From contig JAFKEE010000016.1 in assembly GCA_017307505.1 (NCBI GenBank), positions 62,001 through 126,000 of the forward strand: a DNA stretch of 64,000 bases, read 5' to 3'. A program made the position numbers and the translations under genes. The notes below the pieces were generated by a model that ran no database searches, was not told the origin of the DNA, and worked only from the letters and a program-made list of their open reading frames with translations. How positions within the stretch are numbered: position 1 is the first letter of the stretch; each line of letters opens with the position of its first letter. The stretch is from Acidobacteriota bacterium. Lineage in GTDB: Bacteria > Acidobacteriota > Terriglobia > Bryobacterales > Bryobacteraceae. This document shows positions 1 to 8,540 of this stretch, one piece after another.

Positions 1-590
1 GAACCGCTACCGGGAGTAACGGTCAGCGATGAGTTGTAGATGTGGTCGCCCGGATCCTCGCGGCCATTGTTGTTGGCTGCGTTGCCGGCCACATAGAAGG
101 TCACGTTTCCTACGTTGACGTTGTCCGGCGGAGTCCAAAGAACGTCCCACGTGGCGGAATTGGCGGTGCCCTGATAGGTGCCGGTAGAAGTGTGGGTGAT
201 GAAGAGCACCTTGGAACCATCAGGCAAAGAGGAACTGATGAGCCGCGTGTTGATGGTATCTGCCACAGCCAGGGTTCCCGCGCTCTTGTTCGCATCCGAA
301 GCCAGCCGGGGAGAAATCTCAAAACCCCATCGCCGGGCCGTCGGGTCCGCCAGAGTGATCCGCAGCCGCAGTTGCTGGCCCGGCGTCCAATGGCTGGCGT
401 CTACCAGTTCCACTTTCACGCTGCCAGCGCCGCTATTGGCCACGCCTCCATGACAATCCGTGCAGATTCCATCCCCTGGTGCCCCCGTGACAAACGTGGG
501 AGCGCCTGTGCTGTGAGCCAACAAGGATGCGCCAAAAAGCACGGCGCAAATGGACAGTCTTGTAGTGATTTGAATTTTCCCCATCCTCAT
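1..590 (-). CDS. Choice-of-anchor V secreted protein, partial (3' end off window)
   Basis: The gene starts at 590 (ATG, second ATG two codons later) and runs off the left edge, so about 196 residues are visible. A short hydrophobic leader ends near an AHSTGAP stretch. It is followed by APGDGICTDCHGG, which holds a CxxCH heme-c-type motif, and by the beta-rich segments WTPGQQLRLRITLADP, RRWGFE and VLWTPPDN that mark choice-of-anchor V domains. The protein is closely similar, segment by segment, to the product of 628-1869 directly upstream on the same strand, so the two form a tandem duplication. Export to the envelope is inferred from the leader. Whether the CxxCH really carries heme is unknown; the motif is common in this family. 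Its C-terminus cannot be judged here. Confidence 0.8.
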   Translation of the reverse strand, partial: MRMGKIQITTRLSICAVLFGASLLAHSTGAPTFVTGAPGDGICTDCHGGVANSGAGSVKVELVDASHWTPGQQLRLRITLADPTARRWGFEISPRLASDANKSAGTLAVADTINTRLISSSLPDGSKVLFITHTSTGTYQGTANSATWDVLWTPPDNVNVGNVTFYVAGNAANNNGREDPGDHIYNSSLTVTPGSG

Positions 591-627
591 ATCGATAGAA
601 ACCCAGATGCCAGATTAAGGTTTTTGG

Positions 628-1869
628 TTACTTGTCTGTAGAGGGAATCGCGCTGAACGACGTGGTGCCAACGCGGAAGCCCGCCACCGAGAAGCTGCCG
701 GAGTCCACCGTGAGCAGAACCGTCCCACGATTGCCCGTGGTGGCTGTGAACTCCGGGATATCCTTCAGGTTTACTTCCAGCTTGGTTTTGGCGGGCAGAG
801 CGATGCTGGTACTAGCCACGGCTTGACCGCCAGGATCCGCCAGAGTCAGGCGCACGGTGGTGTTCTCTGACCCGGGGTTACTGAGCGACAACTGCGTCGT
901 GAGCGTCGTATCGTCCCACGCCAACGTACTGCTTTTGACGCCGGGCGCGGTGAAGTTGAGTACAGTCTCGATGGCCGGCTGATCCGGTGGAGACTTTGTG
1001 AGCACAACGTAGCCGGACACCCCATCCGGCAGCGAGAGAGCAGCATATCCTTCGGTCACAGCGCCGCCCGCGGGAGCCGCGATCACTGTGCTGCCGTGCG
1101 GGGCAAGGTCGACAACAGGCGCTGCGCCGCCCGGCACCCCGCTCATCGGAGTCCCATCATTTCCAGTGAAGAAGACGAACGCCTTGGCGGCGGAATCGGT
1201 GGTGTTGTAGAGGTACAGGCGGGCTGACCAGTTTTCGCCGAACACGAACCTGGGCACGATGCGATTGATCGTCGGCGCCGGAGGGGGCACCGTCGTATCG
1301 GGGCTAGTGGAAGCGGGGGAGACCGCCAGAGTGGTTGTATAGATCTTGTCGCCCGTATCAGGCTGGTTGTTCCCATTGGCCGCATTGCCGGCGGCATAAA
1401 AGGTCACGGCACCGGCTGAGGCGTTGTCCGGTGGAGTCCACAGGAATTCCCATGTAGAGGAGCCTGTCGTTCCGAGCCTGGTGCCCGCAGAGGTGTGTGT
1501 CACGAACTGGATCCCACCACCGCCATTGTTCAATTTGGTGTTTGCAGTGTCGGAGACGGCCAGCGTGCCCGCTGGGGCATTGGGGTCGGAGGCCAGACGC
1601 GCCGTAATGTTGAAACCCCAGCGCCGCGCCTGCGGATCGGCCAGGGTCACCTGCAGCCGGACCTGCTGGCCTGGCGTCCAGGCACTCGCATCGACCATCG
1701 AGACGGTCAATTTGCCCGCGCCCGAGTTGATGCTCCCACCATGGCAATCCGTGCAGATGCCATCCCCCGGCGCGTTTGTTGTGAACGCCGGCGCCCCATT
1801 CACTTCAGCCCACAGCGATGCCCCCAGCATCGCCGAACACACCAACAGCTGTACTGCCCTGCGGACCAT
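628..1869 (-). CDS. Choice-of-anchor V domain secreted protein with CxxCH motif
   Basis: 413 residues. Residues 1-25 are a signal peptide (MVRRAVQLLVCSAMLGASLW). The choice-of-anchor V domain covers about 28-185, beginning with APGDGICTDCHGG (CxxCH) and containing LTVSMVDASAWTPGQQ, RRWGFNI and FLWTPPDN. A proline/threonine linker (TTVPPPAPT) leads to a second beta-sandwich-like region, about 200-405, which resembles acidobacterial surface-protein tails of unknown function. It lies 37 bases upstream of its paralogue at 1-590 and the two may be co-transcribed. In the paralogue only the first domain is visible. The role is not known. An extracellular or outer-surface location is inferred from the leader and repeat-like beta structure. 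Confidence 0.82.
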   Translation of the reverse strand: MVRRAVQLLVCSAMLGASLWAEVNGAPAFTTNAPGDGICTDCHGGSINSGAGKLTVSMVDASAWTPGQQVRLQVTLADPQARRWGFNITARLASDPNAPAGTLAVSDTANTKLNNGGGGIQFVTHTSAGTRLGTTGSSTWEFLWTPPDNASAGAVTFYAAGNAANGNNQPDTGDKIYTTTLAVSPASTSPDTTVPPPAPTINRIVPRFVFGENWSARLYLYNTTDSAAKAFVFFTGNDGTPMSGVPGGAAPVVDLAPHGSTVIAAPAGGAVTEGYAALSLPDGVSGYVVLTKSPPDQPAIETVLNFTAPGVKSSTLAWDDTTLTTQLSLSNPGSENTTVRLTLADPGGQAVASTSIALPAKTKLEVNLKDIPEFTATTGNRGTVLLTVDSGSFSVAGFRVGTTSFSAIPSTDK

Positions 1870-2004
1870 TTTGGTACTTCACCCTTTCTACCCTCGGGGG
1901 ACATTTCCGGCGCCCCCGCGAAAGCATCTATCCTGTGGGGTAGGACAAATGCTCGTTCCGGCTGGAACAGCAATCCTCCACGGCCGCATTCAGGAGACGC
2001 TCAC

Positions 2005-3027
2005 ATGCTCAACGCAACGCCCCCCATGAAGCTGGGGCTCAACACATACTGTCTGCGCGCGTTGCGCTGGCACGACGCACAGTTGCTCGACTACACTGCG
2101 TCGCTCAAGCTGGATGCCGTTTTCCTGCAGGATTCGCTAGATCCCAAGGCAATGGACCCTGCCCACTGGAAAGAGGTCCGCGAACAGAGCCAGCGTCTCG
2201 GCCTCCATCTGGAGACTGGCGGCGGCGGCATCCTGCCCAGAACGGCGGAACAGTTTCAACCCGCGGTCGCCTCGCTGCTCAAGAACGTCGAACGCGCCAA
2301 AGCCATGGGTTCTCCTTACGTACGCGGTGTGCTGGCCAGTGAACGCGCGGCCTTCCCGCCCGGTCCCGTCGAGCAGCATATGGAGACAGCGGTCAAGCTG
2401 CTGAAGGCGGTCCGCTCGCAGGTGATGGATGCCGGGATGAAGATCATCATCGAAGTCCACAAAGACCTGCTCGCCTGGGAACTGAAGCAGGTGGTGGAGA
2501 CAGCCGGCAAGGAGTTTGTGGGCGTCTACATGGATACCGGCAACCCGGTCTTTGTCCTGGAACACCCCATGACCACGCTCGAGACCTTGGCGCCGCACAT
2601 CTGTAGCCTGCACCTGCGCGACTCCGTTGTCTATGAAACCCCGCGCGGTGTGGCCGTGCAATGGGTGCCGCTGGGCGAAGGAGTGGTCGATTTCAAGGCC
2701 ATCATGGCCCGCGCCCGCGAGCTCTGCCCCAATGTCTACGTCTACATCAAGCCGATCACCGGACGTCCGCCGGCCATTCTGCCGTACCTGGAGCCGGGCT
2801 TCTGGAAGATGTATCCGGACATGCGCGGCTCAGACCTGGCGCGCTTCCTAGCCCTGGCCCGGCAGGGCCATCCTTACGAAGGGCATGTCGTGATCGAGGA
2901 CGTGCCCGGCCGCCCAGTGCCGCCCGAATTCGTCGAAGCGCTCAAGTTCCAACAGAAGGAGCACATGGAACGCAGCGTGGAGTATGGCAAGAAGGTGCTC
3001 GACCTCGGCGTGCGCTGGCGAGGATAG
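2005..3027 (+). CDS. Sugar phosphate isomerase/epimerase family protein (TIM barrel)
   Basis: 340 residues from ATG 2005. The frame stays open further upstream, but this start has an AGGAG 8 bases before it and gives a normal N-terminus (MKLGLNTYCLRALRW). The fold is the xylose-isomerase-like/AP-endonuclease-2 TIM barrel. Likely metal ligands lie in IIIEVHKD, VYMDTGN, SLHLRD and VVIEDVP. These barrels isomerise or epimerise sugars and related polyols; the substrate cannot be read from sequence. There is no leader, so the protein should be cytoplasmic. The acyltransferase gene begins six bases after its stop, so the pair is probably co-transcribed. It is one of several sugar epimerase or dehydratase barrels in the window (also 19993-20820 and 35810-36895). 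Confidence 0.85.
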   Translation: MLNATPPMKLGLNTYCLRALRWHDAQLLDYTASLKLDAVFLQDSLDPKAMDPAHWKEVREQSQRLGLHLETGGGGILPRTAEQFQPAVASLLKNVERAKAMGSPYVRGVLASERAAFPPGPVEQHMETAVKLLKAVRSQVMDAGMKIIIEVHKDLLAWELKQVVETAGKEFVGVYMDTGNPVFVLEHPMTTLETLAPHICSLHLRDSVVYETPRGVAVQWVPLGEGVVDFKAIMARARELCPNVYVYIKPITGRPPAILPYLEPGFWKMYPDMRGSDLARFLALARQGHPYEGHVVIEDVPGRPVPPEFVEALKFQQKEHMERSVEYGKKVLDLGVRWRG

Positions 3028-3033
3028 CTGGTA

Positions 3034-4116
3034 GTGCCCGAGCCGTTGTCAGCCCGCCGCATCCCCGAACTCGATGGTGTGCGCGGGCTGGCTATCCTTC
3101 TGGTGCTGGCCGTTCACTTCGGTCTCACTTCCAATCCACCGGAACCGCTCTACTCGCTTCTCCGCCTCGGCTGGAGCGGCGTCGACCTCTTCTTCGTCCT
3201 ATCGGGATTCCTCATCACCGGAATCCTGCTGGATACCGCGGCCTCGCCGAATTACTTCCGGGCCTTCTACGCGCGCCGCGCCCTGCGGATCTTTCCCCTC
3301 TACTATCTCTACATTGCGGCGTTCTTCTTCACGGTGCTGCCACTGGCCCACTACTTCCAGCGGCCGGTGCCGCCCGGTCCGGCCCAGGGCTGGTATTGGC
3401 TCTATCTTTCGAACTGGCGCAGCGCCTTGGGGCCTGACTACGCCTTTCTCAGCCACCTCTGGTCGCTCTCTATCGAAGAACAGTTCTACCTCGTCTGGCC
3501 CCCTCTGGTTCTCTGGCTGGGCCGGCGCCGTCTGCCTTGGCTCTGCGCGGCATTCATCGTGGCGGCGCCCACACTGCGCTTCCTCTGGCACGATCACCAG
3601 TTCTCACCAGAGTTCCTCTACCGCCTGACACCTTTCCGAGTCGACACGCTCGCCTGGGGTGCACTGCTGGCGGTGATCGTCCGCGATGAGACCGCGTCGA
3701 GGCGCGTGCTGAGGTGGTCGATGGCGCTGGCCGCCCTGGCAGCAGCTGGTCTGGCGGGAATCTTCACTTTTTACGGGACGAAGAACTCGCAGCCCGTCGT
3801 GGCAGTGGCCGGATACACCCTCTTCGGCATTCTGTACTGTTGTGTCGTGCTGGCGGGGTTCCGAGGGTGGAGGCCGCTGCGGGCTTCGGTTCTGCGTACC
3901 TTTGGCAAGTACAGCTACGGTGTCTATGTCCTGCATTTTCCGATGGTGGGTTACTTCTACCTGGCCATGGAACCGGCCGCCAGAGTGATGGGCAGCGTGC
4001 CGGCGGCAATTGTAGCCTTCATTCTGGGCTCGGCCATCGCCCTGGGTCTGGCCCGCCTCTCCTGGATCCTGCTGGAGCGCCGTTTCCTGGCTTGGAAAGA
4101 CCGCTTCCAGGCGTGA
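3034..4116 (+). CDS. Acyltransferase 3 family membrane protein (OafA/YrhL type)
   Basis: 360 residues, GTG start six bases after the preceding stop. It is a multi-pass inner membrane protein with about ten hydrophobic segments. Diagnostic motifs are RIPELDGVRGLAILLVLAVH near the N-terminus (the His is the presumed catalytic residue), FFVLSGFLITG, ARRALRIFPLYYL and LWSLSIEEQFYLVWP. Members move acyl groups, often acetyl, from cytoplasmic donors to sugars of surface polysaccharides, peptidoglycan or antibiotics. Length matches stand-alone members; no SGNH esterase domain is fused. The substrate is unknown. The close link to a sugar isomerase-like gene would fit a role in glycan modification, but that is inference. 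Confidence 0.88.
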   Translation: MPEPLSARRIPELDGVRGLAILLVLAVHFGLTSNPPEPLYSLLRLGWSGVDLFFVLSGFLITGILLDTAASPNYFRAFYARRALRIFPLYYLYIAAFFFTVLPLAHYFQRPVPPGPAQGWYWLYLSNWRSALGPDYAFLSHLWSLSIEEQFYLVWPPLVLWLGRRRLPWLCAAFIVAAPTLRFLWHDHQFSPEFLYRLTPFRVDTLAWGALLAVIVRDETASRRVLRWSMALAALAAAGLAGIFTFYGTKNSQPVVAVAGYTLFGILYCCVVLAGFRGWRPLRASVLRTFGKYSYGVYVLHFPMVGYFYLAMEPAARVMGSVPAAIVAFILGSAIALGLARLSWILLERRFLAWKDRFQA

Positions 4117-4159
4117 TATTGTGCATCTGGGATAAACACTTTTTCAGCGAGGTATTGTC

Positions 4160-5449
4160 ATGAGCTCCGTCTCTCGCCGTCATTTCTTCCAAGGGGCCGT
4201 CCTGGCCGCCTCCGCGACCCGCGTCATGGGCGCCAACGACAAGATCAACGTCGGCATCATTGGCTTGGGCGGTCGTGGCAACGACCACCAGTCGAACTAC
4301 ATGAAGATTCCCGAGGCCCGCATCGCCGGCCTGTGTGACGTCAACCAGGCTGCCCGCGAGCGCGCCCAGAGCCGCCTCACCAGCGCCTCCCTGGAAAAGG
4401 CCTCGGAGTACGACGACATGCGCAAGATGTTCGCAGACAAGAACATCGACGCCGTCTCCATCGCCACGCCCAACCACTGGCACGCGCTGGCCACCATTTG
4501 GGCGTGCCAGGCCGGCAAGGATGTTTATTGCGAGAAACCGGCCAGCCACAATATCCACGAGAGCCGCGCCATGGTCGCCACGGCCCGTAAGACGGCCCGC
4601 ATGGTCCAGATCGGCTCGCAGAGCCGCAGCACGCCCTACAAAATGCGCGCCATGCAGATGCTGCATGAAGGGGTAATCGGCAAGCTGTATATGGCCAAGG
4701 GCCTGTGTTACAAACGCCGCAAGAGCATCGGCAAGGCGCCTGTTACTCCGGTTCCGGCCGGCATCGACTGGAGCCAGTTCCTGGGGCCCGCCCCCATGCG
4801 CGACTTCACCATGAACCGCTACAAGTACAACTGGCACTGGTTCTGGGATACGGGCAACGGCGACATCGGCAACCAGGGCGTTCACGAAATGGACATCTGC
4901 CGCTGGGGCCTGGGGGAAGTCACCTGGCCTGAGCTGACCACATCCACTGGCGGCAAGTACGCCTACGATGACGACCAGGAGACCCCGAACACGCAACTGG
5001 CGTCCATGCAGTACCCGGGGATGGAGATCGTCTTCGAAGTCCGCGGCCTGCTCACCGGCCCCGAAGGCGGCCAACCCATCGGCACCTACGCGGTCGGCAA
5101 CCTGTTTTATGGCGACGAAGGCTGGATGTCTGTGGACTCCACCGGGTTCCAGATCTACAGAGGCGAGAAGAGCGAGAAGACGCACGAAGAGAAAGCCGAG
5201 CGCGGTCCGGATGGCACCATCGCTCACATGACCAACTTCCTTTCCGCCTGCCGCAGCCGGAATCACAAGGAACTGCATGCGGACATCGAGATCGGAGCCA
5301 TGTCAGCTTCCCTGTGCCATCTGGCCAACATCAGCTACCGGGTGAAGCACACCATCAAGTGGAACGCCGCCGGGATGAATTTCGGCGCCGACACCGCCGC
5401 CAATGAACTGCTTACCCGGAAATATCGCGCGCCCTACGTGGTCGCCTAA
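4160..5449 (+). CDS. Gfo/Idh/MocA family oxidoreductase with Tat-type leader
   Basis: 429 residues. The N-terminus (SRRHFFQGAVLAASATRVMG) is a twin-arginine-type leader, then INVGIIGLGGRGND forms the dinucleotide-binding Rossmann turn. The EKP motif appears as CEKPASHN and a Gfo/Idh/MocA C-terminal domain follows (about 160-420). The family oxidises or reduces sugars and cyclitols with NAD(P); exported members such as glucose-fructose oxidoreductase carry a tightly bound cofactor. An AGCGAGG ribosome site lies 8-9 bases ahead of the ATG. It follows the acyltransferase gene by 43 bases and precedes a small VOC gene. The substrate is unknown. Export is inferred from the RR leader and is typical of this family in Acidobacteria and Planctomycetes. 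Confidence 0.88.
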   Translation: MSSVSRRHFFQGAVLAASATRVMGANDKINVGIIGLGGRGNDHQSNYMKIPEARIAGLCDVNQAARERAQSRLTSASLEKASEYDDMRKMFADKNIDAVSIATPNHWHALATIWACQAGKDVYCEKPASHNIHESRAMVATARKTARMVQIGSQSRSTPYKMRAMQMLHEGVIGKLYMAKGLCYKRRKSIGKAPVTPVPAGIDWSQFLGPAPMRDFTMNRYKYNWHWFWDTGNGDIGNQGVHEMDICRWGLGEVTWPELTTSTGGKYAYDDDQETPNTQLASMQYPGMEIVFEVRGLLTGPEGGQPIGTYAVGNLFYGDEGWMSVDSTGFQIYRGEKSEKTHEEKAERGPDGTIAHMTNFLSACRSRNHKELHADIEIGAMSASLCHLANISYRVKHTIKWNAAGMNFGADTAANELLTRKYRAPYVVA

Positions 5450-5506
5450 ACCGTACGCCTGGCTCCGGGTTGGGTGGATCCGCCATGCGGATATGATGGA
5501 GATGCC

Positions 5507-5881
5507 ATGATCCTAGGCATTGAACATACCGCTATCGCATCCCCTGACCCGGCTGCCTTGGCCCAGTGGTACGTAGATACCCTCGGCTTCGTCATCAACT
5601 ACCGCGGCAGCACTGCTTTCTTCGTCAAAGCGCCCAACGGGACGATGCTCGAAATCATCCCGGCTGAGGGCGACCGCGGCGGGAATACCCTCAAAACGCC
5701 CGGCCTGCGCCACCTGGCCCTGACGGTCGGGGACTTTGAGTCCGCGCTGGCCGAACTGCGCGCAAAGAATGTGAACTTCCTCAGCGAGCCCAGCGAAAGC
5801 AAGGGCAACAAGGTTGTGTTCTTCACCGATCCGGAAGGCAACATTCTGCACCTGCTCTACCGGGCTACCCCACTCGCCTAG
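5507..5881 (+). CDS. VOC family (glyoxalase/dioxygenase fold) protein
   Basis: 124 residues from ATG 5507. A GTG 33 bases upstream is also in frame, but the ATG has GATGGAG just before it and gives MILGIEHTAIASPDP, a standard VOC start. A single vicinal-oxygen-chelate domain fills the protein: the first beta-alpha-beta unit carries EHTAIA and WYVDTLGF, and the second carries GLRHLALTV and FTDPEGNILHLL. Metal ligands are probably the His of EHTAIA and HLAL and the C-terminal acidic residues. The family includes glyoxalases, dioxygenases and resistance proteins, so the reaction is not predictable. It is the last gene before a strong hairpin at 5899-5927. Confidence 0.83.
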   Translation: MILGIEHTAIASPDPAALAQWYVDTLGFVINYRGSTAFFVKAPNGTMLEIIPAEGDRGGNTLKTPGLRHLALTVGDFESALAELRAKNVNFLSEPSESKGNKVVFFTDPEGNILHLLYRATPLA

Positions 5882-5898
5882 ACGGCGAGACCATTCAT

Positions 5899-5927
5899 AC
5901 CTGGAGCCGGGGCGCCCGGCTCCAGGT
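5899..5927 (+). terminator. Transcription terminator hairpin after the VOC gene
   Basis: A perfect 13-bp stem (ACCTGGAGCCGGG, 5899-5911, pairing with 5915-5927) encloses a 3-base GCG loop, 17 bases after the stop of the VOC gene. The following T run is weak, so it may act as an intrinsic terminator or as an RNA 3' end stabiliser. Confidence 0.75.
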
Positions 5928-6220
5928 TACGCTTATCTAGGTTGGATCGTGCCCCAACCTCAGCGACTGTCTCGTTTTGTGTCAACTGCCGTTCTGATGT
6001 TCCAAACCGAATCACCCTGCGCAATCGGTCAGATTCCGATCTCGACCTGGATTCCATGAAAAATCAAACACTTGCCAACGCATGAGGAATTGGCAGGCAA
6101 CGTGTAATAGAAAGGTCAATCTCCGATGGCCACCTCGTGGGACGGAAGGGTTCTCCGCGACGAGGATACTGGCCAGTCCGTGAATACTTGGCAGCAATGC
6201 CTTTGTTCCTCCGAAGGTAC
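5928..6220. other. Intergenic stretch without a recognised gene
   Basis: Together with the flanking hairpins this makes a gap of about 415 bases between convergent genes. Only a small inverted repeat (TGCCAA 6073-6078 and TTGGCA 6090-6095) was noticed. Short open frames here have no ribosome site or recognisable motif. Confidence 0.5.
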
Positions 6221-6255
6221 GGCGGTGAGCGCTACTTCCTCCTATGCTCACCGCC
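6221..6255 (-). terminator. Hairpin terminator downstream of the radical SAM gene
   Basis: A perfect 10-bp inverted repeat GGCGGTGAGC (6221-6230) and GCTCACCGCC (6246-6255) with a 15-base loop lies 41 bases beyond the stop of the leftward gene at 6297-7721. It has no clear T run in either direction. Confidence 0.55.
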
Positions 6256-6296
6256 GTTTCTATTGCCCACCCGCGCTCCTCCCGGAGCCTGCTGGA

Positions 6297-7721
6297 TCAC
6301 CGCTTCAGCAATCGCCGTACCCACGCCGTCCAACGGACCAGCCAGAAATCGCGGTAGCGCGCAAACTCCGCCTCCAGATTGCGATAATCAGCGACCGCCC
6401 GATTTGCCTTCTCCTCCAGGTGGTCGATCTGCGACTGCCCGGCTGTCAACAGCACGTCGCACTGCTCCTGCAGGCGGCGCTCGGCGGCAATCTTCTCTCT
6501 GACAAACTGCAGGACGCCTGGAGAAGCAGAGGGCATACTCTGACCGCCGGCACAGCGCAATGCCTGCCGTTCCGCATCACCGGCAGGATCCTCCCGGCGC
6601 TCGACGCCGTGGCCCTCGCGCCATCCGCAGAACTGAGCGGAACACCCGGAGCGCAGATACCGGCCGGCGATCATGTCGCTTCGCTTAGCCATCGCCAGGG
6701 GAGAATTCCAGAGTGCGGAAAGCGAAGAGGCGTATAGGCTTCCGATCGGTTTCGCGATGAAACACACATGCGCATCGCCGTTCTCTGCGATAAACAGGGT
6801 CGTCCAGGGATTTGGGCAGAGTTCGAAGGCGCCCTGCGACAAGCCGTCGCTGTCCGGATAAAGCCCCAGGCGCCCCTCCTCCAGGAAGCCGGGATCCAGG
6901 CCATGCTTCTCAAAGAGGGTTTGGAGTCCGGTGACCCGCAAGGTGCGGAAGACCTGCCGGTATAGGGGGAGCGACTCCCCCAGCAAGGTGTGCAGGGCTT
7001 CCACCTCGCCGCGGTCGCGGATCGCTTCGTCTGCCTCCAGAGTCGGGTGCCTGGCGGTGTTTTCCGAGGAGAGCTCCATCGTCTGCAGGGTGACGTCCCA
7101 CATGCCGTGATCCGCCATGAGCTGCAGATAGCGGGGAATCTCCCGGAAGTTCGAACGCATGATGACGAAGAAAGAGTCCAGATAGGGCGTCTCACTCCGC
7201 AACTGCTGTTTCCAGGCCCGCACGCGGTCGATGTTTGCCAGGACCTGATCCAGGTCCGCGCCTCGCCGCAGGCGGTTGTAAGTCGCAGGGGTGCCACCGT
7301 CGATGGAGACCGTGATACTGGCGAAGGGGCCACGCACCAGGCGTTCGGCCCACGCCTCGTTCAGCAGCGTGCCGTTCGTGCTGATGCTGATCAATTTGCG
7401 ATCGATCAGCGCCGTCACGTCGTCGAGCAGTTCACTGAACCCGCGCATCGCCAGGACCTCGCCGCCCTGCATTCTCAACGTGGACAGGTAAGGATAAAAG
7501 GCCATCAGTTCGCGACGCAGTTCGACCCCGATCTCCGAAGGTCGCAACAGGTTGGCGCCGTTCTTCGACTGATAACAGTGGATGCAGTCGATGTTGCAGG
7601 AATTGCCCAGCACCAGGCCCAGGCAGCGCGGCCGGCTGTAAAGATAGACCTGCCCCTGCTCGTACTCCAGTTGACTCAACCGGAGGTTGTTCCGATAAAC
7701 CTCATCTGTGTCGGTGGGCAT
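6297..7721 (-). CDS. Radical SAM/SPASM domain protein with C-terminal coiled coil
   Basis: 474 residues. The radical SAM cluster motif is CNIDCIHC (Cys42, Cys46, Cys49, spacing CX3CX2C). It is followed by the family motifs LRMQGGEVLA and ISISTNGTLLNEAW. A SPASM-like region near 310-380 holds CPNPW, HVCF, GCSAQFCGW and should bind an additional 4Fe-4S cluster. The last 75 residues (about 400-474) look like a charged coiled coil (EKIAAERRLQEQ, EEKANRAVADYRNLEAEF) ending in WVRRLLKR. SPASM enzymes modify peptides or mature enzymes such as sulfatases. No precursor peptide gene is evident beside it. The neighbouring gene on the same strand is the DUF3108-like 7819-8502, 97 bases upstream. Function is unassigned beyond the family. 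Confidence 0.85.
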   Translation of the reverse strand: MPTDTDEVYRNNLRLSQLEYEQGQVYLYSRPRCLGLVLGNSCNIDCIHCYQSKNGANLLRPSEIGVELRRELMAFYPYLSTLRMQGGEVLAMRGFSELLDDVTALIDRKLISISTNGTLLNEAWAERLVRGPFASITVSIDGGTPATYNRLRRGADLDQVLANIDRVRAWKQQLRSETPYLDSFFVIMRSNFREIPRYLQLMADHGMWDVTLQTMELSSENTARHPTLEADEAIRDRGEVEALHTLLGESLPLYRQVFRTLRVTGLQTLFEKHGLDPGFLEEGRLGLYPDSDGLSQGAFELCPNPWTTLFIAENGDAHVCFIAKPIGSLYASSLSALWNSPLAMAKRSDMIAGRYLRSGCSAQFCGWREGHGVERREDPAGDAERQALRCAGGQSMPSASPGVLQFVREKIAAERRLQEQCDVLLTAGQSQIDHLEEKANRAVADYRNLEAEFARYRDFWLVRWTAWVRRLLKR

Positions 7722-7818
7722 TCGATTCTGGATCGCGGATTCCTGATCTCAGAGCGCGAGACCATTCCATCACATACGACGCACGGCGTTGCCCACGGTT
7801 CCAGGCATTGGTCCTGGC

Positions 7819-8502
7819 CTATCGCATGCTCTTCAAATCGCTCAAGCTGCCGTTCGGAAACCGGATGCGCACCAGCACACGCGGGACATCCCTGCTGACC
7901 AGCGACTCATAGTGCTCCACCTGGCCCTGCTTATCCATCTCGTAGACCATGCGGTAAACCGTAAACCGGCCCGCCGGCACAGTGATGTCCTGGACTCCGT
8001 CCACCCGGCCGGTCAACCGGCTGATGCCGGTACCGGGATCGTAGACGTTGAAGCCAAAGTTCAGGCCGGGCTTCAGGTCCATCGCCATCACGGCTGCCCA
8101 GTCAATACGTTGATCGACAGTCGCTCCAGGCACGGTCGCATGCACCGCATGCTTCTCCTGGGCCGGCGGCACACCGGTATAACGCACGCCTGATACTTTT
8201 CGCCCGGCATAGTCCAGTTGGAAGATCGGGCGGTCGGGTCCGTCCTTGCAGAATCGAAGCAGCGCGGAAAGGGGCTCAAGCGTCGAAGTGGCCGTCGACT
8301 CCCAGTGCTGGCAGACCGTTGCCGTCGCATCGGCCGAGAATGCATAGCGGCCGGAATCCTTCCGCTCAATCTTCAGGGAGAGCCGGGCAACCTCCTTCTG
8401 GTGATCGGTGATGGTGTAGTCGAATACTCCGGTTTTGACGCGGCCCGCGTCAAAAGTCTGGGCCGCCAGCGGGCATAGCACCAGCAGGCAAATCATCCGC
8501 AT
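7819..8502 (-). CDS. DUF3108-like envelope protein
   Basis: 227 residues. A short hydrophobic leader (MRMICLLVLCPLAAQ) precedes a beta-rich domain with VFDYTITDHQKEVARL, FSADATATVC, MDLKPGLNF and TVPAGRFTVYRMVYEMD. This pattern (a glycosidic or metabolic-looking beta barrel with a WYSxD-like end) resembles DUF3108 periplasmic proteins, of unknown function. The final residues (DVPRVLVRIRFPNGSLSDL) match the usual end of that domain. Two ATGs lie at the start (8502 and 8496). It reads leftward toward the radical SAM gene and could share a transcript with it. The family match is by recognition of pattern only. Confidence 0.62.
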   Translation of the reverse strand: MRMICLLVLCPLAAQTFDAGRVKTGVFDYTITDHQKEVARLSLKIERKDSGRYAFSADATATVCQHWESTATSTLEPLSALLRFCKDGPDRPIFQLDYAGRKVSGVRYTGVPPAQEKHAVHATVPGATVDQRIDWAAVMAMDLKPGLNFGFNVYDPGTGISRLTGRVDGVQDITVPAGRFTVYRMVYEMDKQGQVEHYESLVSRDVPRVLVRIRFPNGSLSDLKSMR

Positions 8503-8540
8503 GAGTATAGATTCTCACCATCCGGGCAGTAACCTCGCTG

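Noticed and set aside
4019-5278. Open frame of about 419 codons on the minus strand
   Set aside because: Antisense to the acyltransferase and Gfo/Idh/MocA genes; His/Ala/Val-rich composition without motifs.
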